Shown here: positions 1 to 9,600 of the stretch, one piece after another | Layout of the letters: every line of letters begins with the position of its first letter | Position numbering within the stretch: position 1 is the first letter of the stretch | Source: Litoribacterium kuwaitense | GTDB lineage: Bacteria; Bacillota; Bacilli; Bacillales; DSM-28697 | Assembly: GCF_011058155.1 (NCBI RefSeq) | Contig: NZ_JAALFC010000003.1 | Coordinates: 62,001-126,000 of the forward strand | DNA length: 64,000 bases | Reading direction: 5' to 3' | Program-made: the position numbers and the translations under genes | Notes under the pieces: generated by a model | Database searches by the model: none | What the model was told of the DNA's origin: nothing | What the model saw: only the letters and a program-made list of their open reading frames with translations

Positions 1-824
1 AAATCAGTGTCCTGCTCAATCAACAGTTTGTACATATGAATTAGTATTGTCGGCTCAGCTCCTAGCTTCGCGGCAGCGACGATTTTTTCTTTGCTTGAAC
101 TTCCTTGTGTTGCAGCAGTCCACCCTAGCGGAACAGTGACGATCAAAACGAGCGCTACGAGTACACTGACAAATGGTGTAATGCTGCGTGTCGACTTGCT
201 GCGCTCAATGCTTCGGAAAATGATATCTAAGAGAATCGCAAGCAGCGCAGCAGGAACGGCTCCAAGCAAAATTAAGTAAGGATCTGCACCGCGGTCAATT
301 CCAAGTAGTATTAAATCTCCTAAACCGCCTGCGCCAATGAGCGCAGCAATCGTTGTCGTCCCAACAATTAATACCATCGACGTCCTGATACCCGCTAAAA
401 TGACGGGAATGCTTAATGGAAATTCAACTTTTAACAGACGCCGCATTGAGTTCATTCCAAAGCCTTTCGCAGCTTCAATCAAAGAAGGGTCGACTTCCTT
501 AATTCCGGTATAAGTATTTCTCAAGATGGGCAGCAAGCCGTAAGCGACTAAAGCGATAATCGCCGGCTGCTTCCCAATACCGACGAGCGGAATTAAAAAA
601 GCGAGTACTGCCAAGCTCGGAATGGTTTGAATAATTGCTGCCACGGCAATGATTGGCTCAGCGATAGAAGTTCTTCGTGTTAATAAAATGCCTAATGGGA
701 CGCCTATAACAATCGCAAACAGCAGGGAAATCACAGATATTTGCAGATGCTCCCAAAGGCTTAGCCAAAATTGATCCTGACGACTAAAATAAACATCACG
801 TATTCCAGCAAAAAAATCATTCAT
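1..824 (-). CDS. Osmoprotectant ABC transporter permease fused to substrate-binding domain (partial)
   Basis: Reading from the ATG at 824, the frame stays open to the window edge, so the C-terminal part is missing. The first 235 or so residues are a multi-spanning membrane permease like the OpuCB/OpuBB family, starting MNDFFAGIRDVYFSRQ. After the last hydrophobic segment the chain continues into KIVAAAKLGAEPTILIHMYK, which resembles the start of the OpuCC/OpuBC substrate-binding lobe. The gene therefore encodes a permease-receptor fusion for uptake of betaine, choline or a similar solute. Its ATG overlaps the TGA of the upstream ATPase gene (ATGA), a sign of translational coupling. Which solute it carries cannot be told from sequence. 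Confidence 0.85.
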   Translation of the reverse strand, partial: MNDFFAGIRDVYFSRQDQFWLSLWEHLQISVISLLFAIVIGVPLGILLTRRTSIAEPIIAVAAIIQTIPSLAVLAFLIPLVGIGKQPAIIALVAYGLLPILRNTYTGIKEVDPSLIEAAKGFGMNSMRRLLKVEFPLSIPVILAGIRTSMVLIVGTTTIAALIGAGGLGDLILLGIDRGADPYLILLGAVPAALLAILLDIIFRSIERSKSTRSITPFVSVLVALVLIVTVPLGWTAATQGSSSKEKIVAAAKLGAEPTILIHMYKLLIEQDTD

Positions 825-1873
825 GCGCTTCGCTCTTCCTGTATGAATCCTTGTGCTAAATGCTTATAAGTTAAAATACCGCTTAGTTTGTCCTGATGCA
901 TGACCGGTAGCATACCATATCGCGACTCGTCCATTCGTTTTAATGCCTCGGTTAATCGCATATCGCTTGAAAGAGGCTGTATATTAACATGCTGTCCCTC
1001 TTCCAGAACGTAAAGAAATTCGTGGTCGGCATTGCTGACAAACCATATCCCGCGCTGGAATTTAGCCTGATCGACTTCATTATCCCGGATAATATGTTCA
1101 GAAGACAATGAAGGTAAGCTAGAAAGCATTTTATGTACTTGGTGTTTTGAGCCTGCTTGCGAAACGAATGACTCAACAAAATCATTTGCCGGTTGGTAAA
1201 CGATGTCATTGGGTGTCCCAACCTGTTCAATGACACCTTTTTTCATAACACAAATCCGGTCACCTAGCTTCATCGCTTCATCAATATCGTGAGTGACAAA
1301 CACGATTGTTTTTTGAATTTTCTGTTGTATTTCAAGAATATCATTTTGTAATTGATTGCGGCTTAAAGGATCAAGTGCGCTAAACGGTTCATCCATTAAA
1401 ATGATGTTTGGATCTGCAGCAAGCGCACGTACAACACCTACTCGTTGCTGTTGGCCGCCAGATAACTCTTCAGGACGGCGGTCACGATATTGTTTCGGAT
1501 CAAGTCCTACCATGTTCAAAAGTTCATCAATACGCTTTGCTGTTCGATCCTTAGACCACTTTTTCATCTCAGGGACGACCGCTATATTTTCCGCAATGGT
1601 CATATGGGGAAATAAGGCGATTTGCTGGAGAACATAACCAATATTCCAACGCAGCTCATGTAACGCATATTGACTCAGCTCTTTTCCTTCGAGTTCAATG
1701 TGACCACTTGTAGGCTCCTCCAAACGATTGATCATTTTTAATGTCGTCGTTTTTCCGCAGCCACTCGGTCCGATCAAAACGAAAAATTCCCCCTCATTAA
1801 TTGTCATATCAATATCTTTTAACGCTTCTGTACCATCTTTATATTGTTTTTTCACTGTACGAAAAGAGATCAC
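821..1873 (-). CDS. Osmoprotectant (Opu-type) ABC transporter ATP-binding protein
   Basis: This 350-residue ATPase powers the adjacent permease-receptor. It shows Walker A GPSGCGKTT (about residues 36-44), Q-loop, the signature LSGGQQQR (about 137-144), Walker B IILMDEP and the VTHD switch histidine. The region after about residue 240 is a CBS-type regulatory tail as in OpuCA/OpuBA, which in relatives senses ionic strength. The start is GTG, with a strong GGAGGAG ribosome site 6-7 bases upstream. It is the first gene of the operon and overlaps the next by four bases. OpuCA and OpuBA cannot be separated here, so no symbol is given. Confidence 0.9.
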   Translation of the reverse strand: MISFRTVKKQYKDGTEALKDIDMTINEGEFFVLIGPSGCGKTTTLKMINRLEEPTSGHIELEGKELSQYALHELRWNIGYVLQQIALFPHMTIAENIAVVPEMKKWSKDRTAKRIDELLNMVGLDPKQYRDRRPEELSGGQQQRVGVVRALAADPNIILMDEPFSALDPLSRNQLQNDILEIQQKIQKTIVFVTHDIDEAMKLGDRICVMKKGVIEQVGTPNDIVYQPANDFVESFVSQAGSKHQVHKMLSSLPSLSSEHIIRDNEVDQAKFQRGIWFVSNADHEFLYVLEEGQHVNIQPLSSDMRLTEALKRMDESRYGMLPVMHQDKLSGILTYKHLAQGFIQEERSA

Positions 1874-1938
1874 TTCATCTCCTCCTTCTCACGGATGATG
1901 CCTTAAGATTCCCGAAATAGCCGTTGTCCAAACGTTAA

Positions 1939-1994
1939 AAATGCAGACCTTTTCACCACTACCTATCGATATACTAATACGAAATACAGACCTT
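1939..1994. repeat. Pair of 13-base direct repeats upstream of the transporter operon
   Basis: AAATGCAGACCTT (1939-1951) and AAATACAGACCTT (1982-1994) are direct copies with one difference, set 43 bases apart, about four helical turns. They lie between the predicted promoter and the ATPase start. A regulator site is possible, but no known consensus was recognised. Confidence 0.4.
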
Positions 1995-2009
1995 ACTTTC
2001 AGTTATTTT

Positions 2010-2102
2010 TTAAGCGACACGATCACTCTCACCAGCATGACTTATGGAAATATATGAACGCTTAGAATTTAGTTTTCCGAGAGTGCTACAGAAGCGAGTC
2101 AT
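2010..2102 (-). CDS. Possible 30-residue leader ORF
   Basis: A short frame starts at ATG 2102 with AGAGGA seven bases upstream and encodes MTRFCSTLGKLNSKRSY followed by 13 more residues. It sits in the roughly 280-base untranslated leader of the transporter operon. There is no recognised family. It may be a leader peptide or chance; without conservation data the call is weak. Confidence 0.2.
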   Translation of the reverse strand: MTRFCSTLGKLNSKRSYISISHAGESDRVA

Positions 2103-2163
2103 GGCTTGTTCCTCTGGCACCCTTTGCTTTTCACAAAGCACAACAGGAACATAGGTTCTGTAT

Positions 2164-2192
2164 ATTATACACATGACATCATTCATATTCAA
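2164..2192 (-). promoter_or_regulatory. SigA-type promoter of the osmoprotectant transporter operon
   Basis: On the minus strand a TTGAAT -35 (2187-2192) and a perfect TATAAT -10 (2164-2169) are 17 bases apart. Transcription would start near 2156 and leave a long leader of about 280 bases before the GTG at 1873. Confidence 0.65.
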
Positions 2193-2220
2193 CATCCACA
2201 TGCCTTATTCAATGTGCAAA

Positions 2221-2341
2221 ATCGAGTAGGAGGGAGTGACTAACTCCCGTCCTCTCACATTACCCCGCATACCGTTCGGTACGGGGCGGTTCAATTAAGA
2301 TAAATAACGAATTTGCAGATTTTTGAGACCTCGGTTACACC
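2221..2341 (-). mobile_element. 3' remnant of a group II intron (end of maturase, domains V and VI)
   Basis: Read on the minus strand, 2341-2291 encodes VTEVSKICKFVIYLN and a stop, which resembles the C-terminus of bacterial group II intron reverse transcriptase-maturases. It is followed by a hairpin like domain V (CCCCG..TACC-GAAC-GGTA..CGGGG), the GTGAGAGG linker, then a domain VI-like hairpin GGGAGT-TAGTC-ACTCCC and the 3' end CTACTCGAT. Everything 5' of the last 16 maturase codons is gone. The fragment begins at the T tract of the preceding terminator. The identification relies on recall of intron 3' ends, backed by the second copy near 39 kb. Confidence 0.7.
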
Positions 2342-2378
2342 AAAAAAGGATATATGTTCAATTGTTGAACATATATCC
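2342..2378 (-). terminator. Rho-independent terminator of the GH18 gene
   Basis: A perfect 14-base-pair stem (2348-2361 with 2365-2378, loop TTG) is followed on the minus strand by six T. It lies 11 bases after the restored GH18 stop codon. Confidence 0.9.
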
Positions 2379-2389
2379 TCTGTTAAAAA

Positions 2390-4170
2390 TCATTTCGCTT
2401 CCAATGCCTCGTGTAATGGGCTCCAGATGTCTTCTGCTCCTAAGCTTCGTGTCCAACTGGCAACGCCTGCAAGATCATACTGGTGAACAAGGTCAACTCG
2501 CTTCTTCACTGATGAAGCATTCTCCAGCCATATTTTATACGTCTGCCGTCAGTCTCATACTCGACGTAATCTTGACCTGTGCTTTCGTCATACGTGCTCG
2601 TCAAATTCCGTTCTGCAATCCATTCATCAATCCCATTCATACTATAAGCTGATGAGGAAACTTCAATATTTTCTCCCTCCGTTGTTTTTTCTTCCCAAAG
2701 CCTCGTATAAAATGGGATGCCTAATATTAACCGATCGTTTGGCACGACTTCGAGAAGACGCTGTAAGTTGCTTTCAACCCACGGCAGGCTCGCGACACTG
2801 CCCGCTTTTGGCGATGAACCCCAATGCTCATCATAAGCCATAACGACCATGTAATCGACGATACTGGACAAATCATCTCGCTCATAAAACGCCGACCATT
2901 GGCTGCTCGAAATAAAGGTCATATCTAATGACACAGTGGCATCTACTTTATGTAGCGCTGGCGTCAATTCTCTGACAAACTGCGTTAAAAAAGGGCCGTC
3001 CTCTTCATAGACGTTTTCAAAGTCTATATTAATGCCATCAAGCTGAAATTCGTTGACATATGATACAACTTGATCAACCATGCGCTGGCGTCTCTCAAAA
3101 GTCGCTAACGCGCTTGACGTTCTATCGGGGTCAAAATCGTTGGAAAATAACGCCCAAACCTCATATCCACGCTCTTTTGCCCAAGCGACATATTCTGCTG
3201 ACGCTTTAGATGAAATAGCGCCCTCATTGTCAGCGAGCGCGAACCAAGTCGGGGAGACGACTTGTACGCCTGGCATGTCAGAAATCTCCGAGACATCAGG
3301 GTTGTATGAATACACAGCCTCCCACGTCATGTTCACCGGCTCATCAAACGGGAGCGGACGCCGATCCACTTCTTCATATGATGTTTCGAGCGTCTCAGTT
3401 TCGACTGTATTTAATGCTTTAGACGGAATGAAGCCTTGTTCGCCGGTATACGCCTTTACTTTCGTAAAGTCTCCTTCAGATTGCAGAACAATGACCTTTT
3501 CTCCTTGGCTTACTTCCTTGACATACGGCTCTTGAAGACTCGCCCTCTCTCTTAAACGGCGGTCATCGACATCGTCTACGATCACTTTTGCCGTTGTTAA
3601 TTCGGCTTGGTTGTCATACACATGAACGGCTTTTTTTTGCTCCGATGTATTAAAAACATAAGGAAGAAACGGTGGCCACTGATTAGGAGCGAGATACACC
3701 ATATCATTTCGAAATGACCGGCGCACGCTCAGTATCAATTTTTCAAGATCTTGTTCATAAAACGCTTCGGAAACAGGCATTTTGAATACGTGAGAGCGAG
3801 TCGTAAAAATCACCTGTTCGCTTGGCTCGTCATAAATAACGGGAATTTGTAATACCTCTTTCATAAAGGAGAGGGGAATGTACAATTCGCCTTCTTTCCA
3901 TAGCGCTTCTTCAGAATAGAGTTCTTCCTCATAAACGATTGGGTGCGCTAAAGATGTATAAGGTATATACTCATCAGAGGCAGGCGGAAATATAACTACA
4001 AAGAAAATGCCGCCAGTTAATAGTAGAAAGAGCATTAAGAAGGTAAATCGCCCTCGTTTTTTTCGGCGCGGACGTGTATGTATTGTATTTCTTTCAAGTC
4101 TAGTCATGGCTGCAACAGAACATTCGGTCCTGGTGCTTCTCCCCCTTTTTAGATCAGTTAAGCACTTCAT
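2390..4170 (-). CDS. Membrane-anchored GH18 (YdhD/YaaH-like) glycoside hydrolase, frameshifted near 3' end
   Basis: This is a cell-wall enzyme of the spore-cortex-lytic GH18 type. A basic N-terminus precedes one membrane segment (about residues 42-61). Then follow a copper-amine-oxidase-N-like domain (about 75-150), an SH3-type domain (about 190-255) and the GH18 barrel, with DGINIDFE at 378-385 placing the catalytic Glu at 385. The second motif position is Asn rather than Asp, as is common in this subfamily. The frame breaks at an A4 tract (2533-2536) and would stop at 2506. One extra A restores IWLENASSVKKRVDLV and a normal C-terminus ending at 2390. The start could also be the ATG at 4107. 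It is divergent from plsY. Confidence 0.8.
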
Positions 4171-4305
4171 TCATCGTACCTTAATCTCGTTCACTCTGAA
4201 AAGAGCTTTCGTAGAATCATTTTATTTTCTGTCACGTATAAAAGGTCTCACGATTCTTTTCTATTCATGATACAATAACGACACACTGGGAAAAGGAGAA
4301 CGTCT

Positions 4306-4890
4306 ATGTGGAATGTCATCTATTTACTTATAGCATATGTACTCGGATCGATTCCTTCTGCACTCATTATTGGAAAATGGTTTAAAGGTATAGATGTAAG
4401 ACAGCACGGAAGTGGGAATTTAGGCGCTACAAATGCTTTTAGAACATTAGGCGTCAAGGCGGGTAGCGTTGTTCTTGTCATGGATATTTTGAAAGGAACA
4501 GCGGGCACAGCACTTGGCATGCTAGCAATGGGAACGACATGGCATGCGCTGATCTTCGGTTGTGCTGCCGTGCTTGGTCACGTTTTTCCGTTATTCGCTC
4601 GCTTTAAAGGCGGGAAAGCGGTCGCCACTTCGGCAGGATCAATCCTTGCATACAGCCCGGTTTTGTTCCTCGTATTGGTCATCAGTTTCTTACTTGTGCT
4701 TTATTTGTTTAAGTACGTTTCGTTAGCGTCAATGATTGCGGGCATATCCGGTTCAATCTACTCGTTCTGGATCGGTGATTGGGTATTGATCGCTGTAACA
4801 GGCTCTTTAACTGTTTTTGTCATCATTCGACATTGGACGAACATTAAACGAATCGCCCAAAAAACAGAGCCAAAAATAAAATGGATGTAG
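4306..4890 (+). CDS. plsY: Glycerol-3-phosphate acyltransferase PlsY
   Basis: PlsY transfers an acyl group from acyl-phosphate to glycerol-3-phosphate, the first step of phospholipid synthesis, at the membrane. The 194-residue protein has the family length and several membrane segments. Its conserved loops are visible: GSGNLGATN (about 36-43), GHVFPLF (about 91-97) and [11 protein letters not shown] just after. AAAAGGAG lies upstream of the ATG. In B. subtilis the orthologue (yneS) neighbours yneR, yneQ and yneP. Here glt genes lie between them. Confidence 0.95.
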   Translation: MWNVIYLLIAYVLGSIPSALIIGKWFKGIDVRQHGSGNLGATNAFRTLGVKAGSVVLVMDILKGTAGTALGMLAMGTTWHALIFGCAAVLGHVFPLFARFKGGKAVATSAGSILAYSPVLFLVLVISFLLVLYLFKYVSLASMIAGISGSIYSFWIGDWVLIAVTGSLTVFVIIRHWTNIKRIAQKTEPKIKWM

Positions 4891-4940
4891 CGCATGACCT
4901 AGATTGTTTATTTAAAATGAATCAACTATATTACCATATA

Positions 4941-4983
4941 AATAGACGTCGCGTAACTGGTCTCACTCTACGCGACGTCTATT
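4941..4983. terminator. Hairpin terminator after plsY
   Basis: A 15-base-pair stem (AATAGACGTCGCGTA paired with 4969-4983, loop 13) lies 50 bases after the plsY stop and ends in a short T run. The gap 4891-5178 holds nothing else recognised apart from an 8-base inverted repeat CATTGCTC/GAGCAATG (5071-5117). Confidence 0.7.
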
Positions 4984-5178
4984 TTGCTCGTTTTCAAATG
5001 GACGATGATGGAAAGCTTTAAGTGTATTAATCCTTATTTGTAAAAACCAACAGACTTTGATGTCTTGATACATTGCTCACAGCATTTCTTATTGACCTTA
5101 CATCTGTAAGAGCAATGGAAATCGGCTAACCAAGCGAAGGGCTACTTTATCTTCCTCCATCATCAGATGGGAGGACTT

Positions 5179-6663
5179 TTAAGGAAGAACCGTACTGCCC
5201 ATCAAATACCGATCACACTCACGAGCGGCTTCACGCCCTTCATGAATCGCCCAAACGATCAAGCTTTGCCCACGGCGAACGTCTCCAGCGGCAAAGACGC
5301 CTTCCTCACTCGTCATATATTTTCCATACGCTGCCTTGACAGTATTTCTTGCCCCTCTTTGAAGATTTGTTTTTTGGAGCAACGTTTCCTCTGGCCCTTC
5401 AAAACCAATGGCAACTAGGACAAGCTGAGCTGGACACACGCGTTCGCTTCCAGGGATATCCACCATTTGCACACGACCGTCGTCGCCAAGCTCTTTTTTT
5501 GTCTGCACCGTATGCAAAGCTTTCACTTGGCCGTGTTCATCCTTTTCAAAACGAGTTGTCTTAATTGCATACTCTCTTGGATCACGTCCAAATAACGCCT
5601 TCGCTTCTTCGTAAGCATAGTCTAGTGTATACACTTGTGGTTGCTCTGGCCATGGGTTATCGTCACTTCGCTTAGCTGGAAGCTGTGGATATTTGCCAAA
5701 TTGCACAACGGAATGGCTTTTTTGCCGAAGCGCGGTGGCGACACAGTCTGCACCCGTGTCCCCTCCGCCGATCACGATCACATCTTTCCCAGCAGCTGAA
5801 ATAAATCGACCATCCGCCTGGTCCGAATCGAGCAGACTTTTTGTATTTTGTGTTAAATAATCCATGGCTAACTCGATACCAGCACTTTCACGACCTTCCA
5901 GTTCAATATCACGCTGCTTTAACGCGCCAATGGCTAAAATGATTGCATCATTGTCTTTCTTTAACTGTTCCATAGACATGTCTACACCGATTTCTGTATT
6001 TGGTACAAACGATACTCCTTCGGCTTCTAGCAGCTGCACCCGACGGAAAACAACACTTTTATCAAGTTTCATATTTGGAATCCCATACATAAGTAAGCCG
6101 CCTATACGATCCGACTTTTCATATACCGTTACATGATGACCAGCTTTATTGAGCTGATCGGCGGCCGCTAAACCAGCTGGTCCAGATCCGATGACTGCGA
6201 CGCGCTTCCCAGTTCGTCGTGCTGGCGGTGTCGGGGTGATCCACCCTTCAGAAAATCCTTTATCAATAATCGTGCGTTCAATCGACTTAATGGCAACAGC
6301 AGGATCTGAGATCGCTACAGTACAAGAGCCTTCACATGGAGCGGGACAGACACGACCTGTAAATTCCGGGAAATTATTTGTTTTCAAGAGACGATCAAGC
6401 GCTTCTTTCCATCGTCCACGGTAAACAAGGTCATTCCACTCCGGGATTAAATTATATAAAGGACATCCAGTTGGTCCATCAGTTATTTCAATGCCAGTGT
6501 GACAAAACGGCGTGCCGCAATCCATGCAACGGGCACCTTGCTTTTGCAACGATTTTTCGTCAAAAGGGAGCTGGTACTCCCTCCAGTCGTCTAAACGGGC
6601 TACTGGATCGCGTTCTTTCGCCTGTTCACGCTCGTAGTCTAAAAATCCGGTTGCTTTCCCCAA
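5179..6663 (-). CDS. gltD: Glutamate synthase small (beta) subunit
   Basis: The small subunit passes electrons from NADPH through FAD and Fe-S clusters to the large subunit during glutamate synthesis (the gene is called gltB in B. subtilis). The 494 residues show two cysteine clusters, CMDCGTPFC (about 46-54) and CPAPCEGSC (about 106-114), a first dinucleotide fold VIGSGPAG (about 157-164) and a second [10 protein letters not shown] (about 298-307). The start is TTG at 6663, with AAGGAGG eight bases upstream. It follows gltA by 14 bases, so the two form an operon. Confidence 0.95.
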   Translation of the reverse strand: MGKATGFLDYEREQAKERDPVARLDDWREYQLPFDEKSLQKQGARCMDCGTPFCHTGIEITDGPTGCPLYNLIPEWNDLVYRGRWKEALDRLLKTNNFPEFTGRVCPAPCEGSCTVAISDPAVAIKSIERTIIDKGFSEGWITPTPPARRTGKRVAVIGSGPAGLAAADQLNKAGHHVTVYEKSDRIGGLLMYGIPNMKLDKSVVFRRVQLLEAEGVSFVPNTEIGVDMSMEQLKKDNDAIILAIGALKQRDIELEGRESAGIELAMDYLTQNTKSLLDSDQADGRFISAAGKDVIVIGGGDTGADCVATALRQKSHSVVQFGKYPQLPAKRSDDNPWPEQPQVYTLDYAYEEAKALFGRDPREYAIKTTRFEKDEHGQVKALHTVQTKKELGDDGRVQMVDIPGSERVCPAQLVLVAIGFEGPEETLLQKTNLQRGARNTVKAAYGKYMTSEEGVFAAGDVRRGQSLIVWAIHEGREAARECDRYLMGSTVLP

Positions 6664-6677
6664 ATAGACGCCTCCTT

Positions 6678-9600
6678 TTAATTTTTGGTCGCTACTAACG
6701 TCGTTTCATGTGTAGCCTCGTTCGTATTGCCTTTCTTCGCTTGAAAAGCTTTTAAGACGGCGTCATCAAGTGCCATCCCTTCATTCATAAAATGCTGAAT
6801 CAAATCGTTCATTTCACGATAAGCAGTCGGAATAACTTTGATAAATAGCGACACATGATGTTCCCAATCTGCTAAAATTCGATGTGCGATGGTTGAGTCT
6901 GTATAGCTTGCGTGTTTTTCAATCATTGTTTTTAATTCAATTTGATCCCTGCTGTTTGTTACATCATGAAACTCAAGCTGATCGTCACTCACACGATCTT
7001 TGAACTGTTGAAGGTTCGGAGCGTAAACATACACGATGCCACCTGACATACCCGCGCCAAAATTTTTCCCAATCTCACCAAGAATGACCACACGTCCGCC
7101 AGTCATATATTCACAGCCGTGGTCGCCAACCCCTTCGACGACTGCACGCCCACCGCTGTTACGAACAGCAAACCGTTCACCTGCTTTGCCATTGACATAT
7201 GCTTCCCCTGCTGTTGCACCAAACAAAGCAACATTGCCGGCAATTACTTGTGTTGAGGAATCTTTAGCAAAAATCGCTGGCTTTCTTACAATGAGACTAC
7301 CTCCTGAAAGCCCTTTTCCGACGTAATCATTGGCGTCACCTGTCAAGTGGATCGTTATGCCTTTTGGAAGAAAGGCACCTAAGCTCTGTCCGGCAGATCC
7401 TTGCAAGTGGATCCGAATTGTGTCGTTGGGAAGCCCTTCTGCACCCCATCTTTTCGTCAATTCGTGTCCTAACAGCGTGCCAACAACACGATTCGTGTTC
7501 TCGATTGGTAAGGTCAGGTTAACCGGCTCCCGGCGCTCCAAAGCGGGTGAACAAGCAGCCATGATCGCTGATCGGTCAAGAGACGAATCAAGCTTATGAT
7601 CCTGTTTTCGCTGTTGAAAGCGACCGACGGCAGCAGAAACATTAGGCTGGTAAAGCAAAGCAGAGAAATCTAAGTGTTTTGCTTTCCAATGGGCAGCGAT
7701 TCTGTCGCTTTTTTGCAATAGGTCCGTCCGGCCAATCATTTCATTAATCGTACGAAAGCCAAGCTCAGCCATAATCTCACGCACTTCTTCAGCGACAAAG
7801 TGCATATAATTGACGATGTGCTCTGGTGTTCCGATCATTTTTTGCGAAGCTCAAGATTTTGCGTAGCAACACCCACTGGACAAGTATCAAGATGACAAGC
7901 ACGCATCAGGATACAACCAAGTACGACGAGTGGTGCCGTGGCAAAGCCATATTCTTCAGCTCCAAGCAATGTCGCTAATACAACATCGCGACCTGTCATT
8001 AATTTGCCGTCTGCTTCAAGCACGACGCGGTCACGCAAGTTGTTTAAGAGAAGCGTTTGATGGGTTTCAGCTAAACCAATTTCCCAAGGTAAACCGGCAT
8101 GACGAATACTCGTTCTCGGGGAAGCGCCTGTGCCTCCTTCATACCCAGAAATAAGAATGACGTCAGCAAGTCCTTTCGCAACCCCAGCAGCAATCGTACC
8201 AACACCTGTTTTACTGACAAGTTTTACACTAATTCGTGCTTTTGGATTAGCGTTCTTCAAATCATGGATTAATTGCGCTAAATCTTCAATGGAATAAATA
8301 TCATGGTGCGGTGGTGGTGAAATTAACCCAACGCCTGCAGTCGTCCCCCGAACTTCTGCGATCCACGGATACACTTTAAAGTCGGGAAGCTGCCCACCTT
8401 CTCCAGGCTTTGCACCTTGCGCCATTTTAATTTGGATCTCGTCGGCATTGGTTAAATAATGGCTATTTACACCGAAGCGTGCGGAGGCGACCTGTTTAAT
8501 TGCACTTTTACGGAGATCACCATTTTCATCAGGAGCATATCTGCTTGGATGCTCTCCACCTTCGCCACTGTTGCTTTTACCGCCAATTCGATTCATCGCA
8601 ATGGCCAAGGCTTCATGCGCTTCCTCGCTTAATGAACCATAACTCATTGCTCCTGTTTTAAATCGTTTAAAAATAGATTCTACGGACTCAACCTCTTCAA
8701 TAGAAATCGACTGGCGGTTCTTTTTAAAGTCGAGGGTGCCACGCAAAAAGGACACCTCATCATTTGTTGCCAGATGTGAAAATTTTCGATAAAGTTCATG
8801 ATCATTCATCCGACACGCGCGTTGAAGCGTATGAATCGTCAACGGGTTAAACGCATGGTGCTCTTCGTGTCGGCGATATTGCAGATCGCCACCTGTATCG
8901 AGCGTCAGATCTTCATAGGAAGAATGATGAAAAGCACTTTGATGGCGAAGCAGCGTTTCTTTTGCAACGGTTTCAAGCTGAATACCACTCAGCTGTGAAG
9001 ACGTACCGACAAAAAATTCATCAATTAAGTCTTTATGGAGACCAACCGCTTCAAAAATTTGTGCACCACGATAGCTTTGAATTGTCGATATTCCCATTTT
9101 GGCAATGACTTTGACAATTCCTGTGGTTGCTGCGTGAATATATTGTGTTTCAGCCTCTTCGACTGAGACATTTTGAATATCTCCATCGAGAATGAACTGT
9201 TGTATCGACGCAACACCTAAATAAGGCTGTATCGCATCGGCGCCATAGCCGAGTAACATTGAAAACTGGTGAACATCACGTGCTTCACCTGTTTCAACGA
9301 TGATGCTGACCTGTGACCTTACACCTTGGTTTACTAAATGATGGTGGAGTCCGCTTACAGCTAGTAGTGAAGGAATTGCGCTTCGTTCTGAATCAACTTG
9401 TTGATCGGAAAGGATTAACAAAGACACGCCTTGTGCAATGGCCGCCTTTGCTTCTGTAAACAAATGATGCAAGGCATCGCGAAGCGAACGCTCCCCTTTT
9501 CCAACCGAAAATGTCATATCGAATGTCTTTGCAGTAAATTCTTGTTGTTTAAGTGAACGTAGGGCTTTTAACTGTGCCATCGAGAGAATTGGTGTTTCAA

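Noticed and set aside
91..279. Plus-strand frame of 62 residues at the left edge
   Set aside because: It is antisense to the permease-receptor gene, which is open across the whole stretch and has clear family similarity.
5071..5117. Inverted repeat CATTGCTC/GAGCAATG after plsY
   Set aside because: The 31-base loop and lack of a T run do not support a terminator, and no RNA family was recognised.
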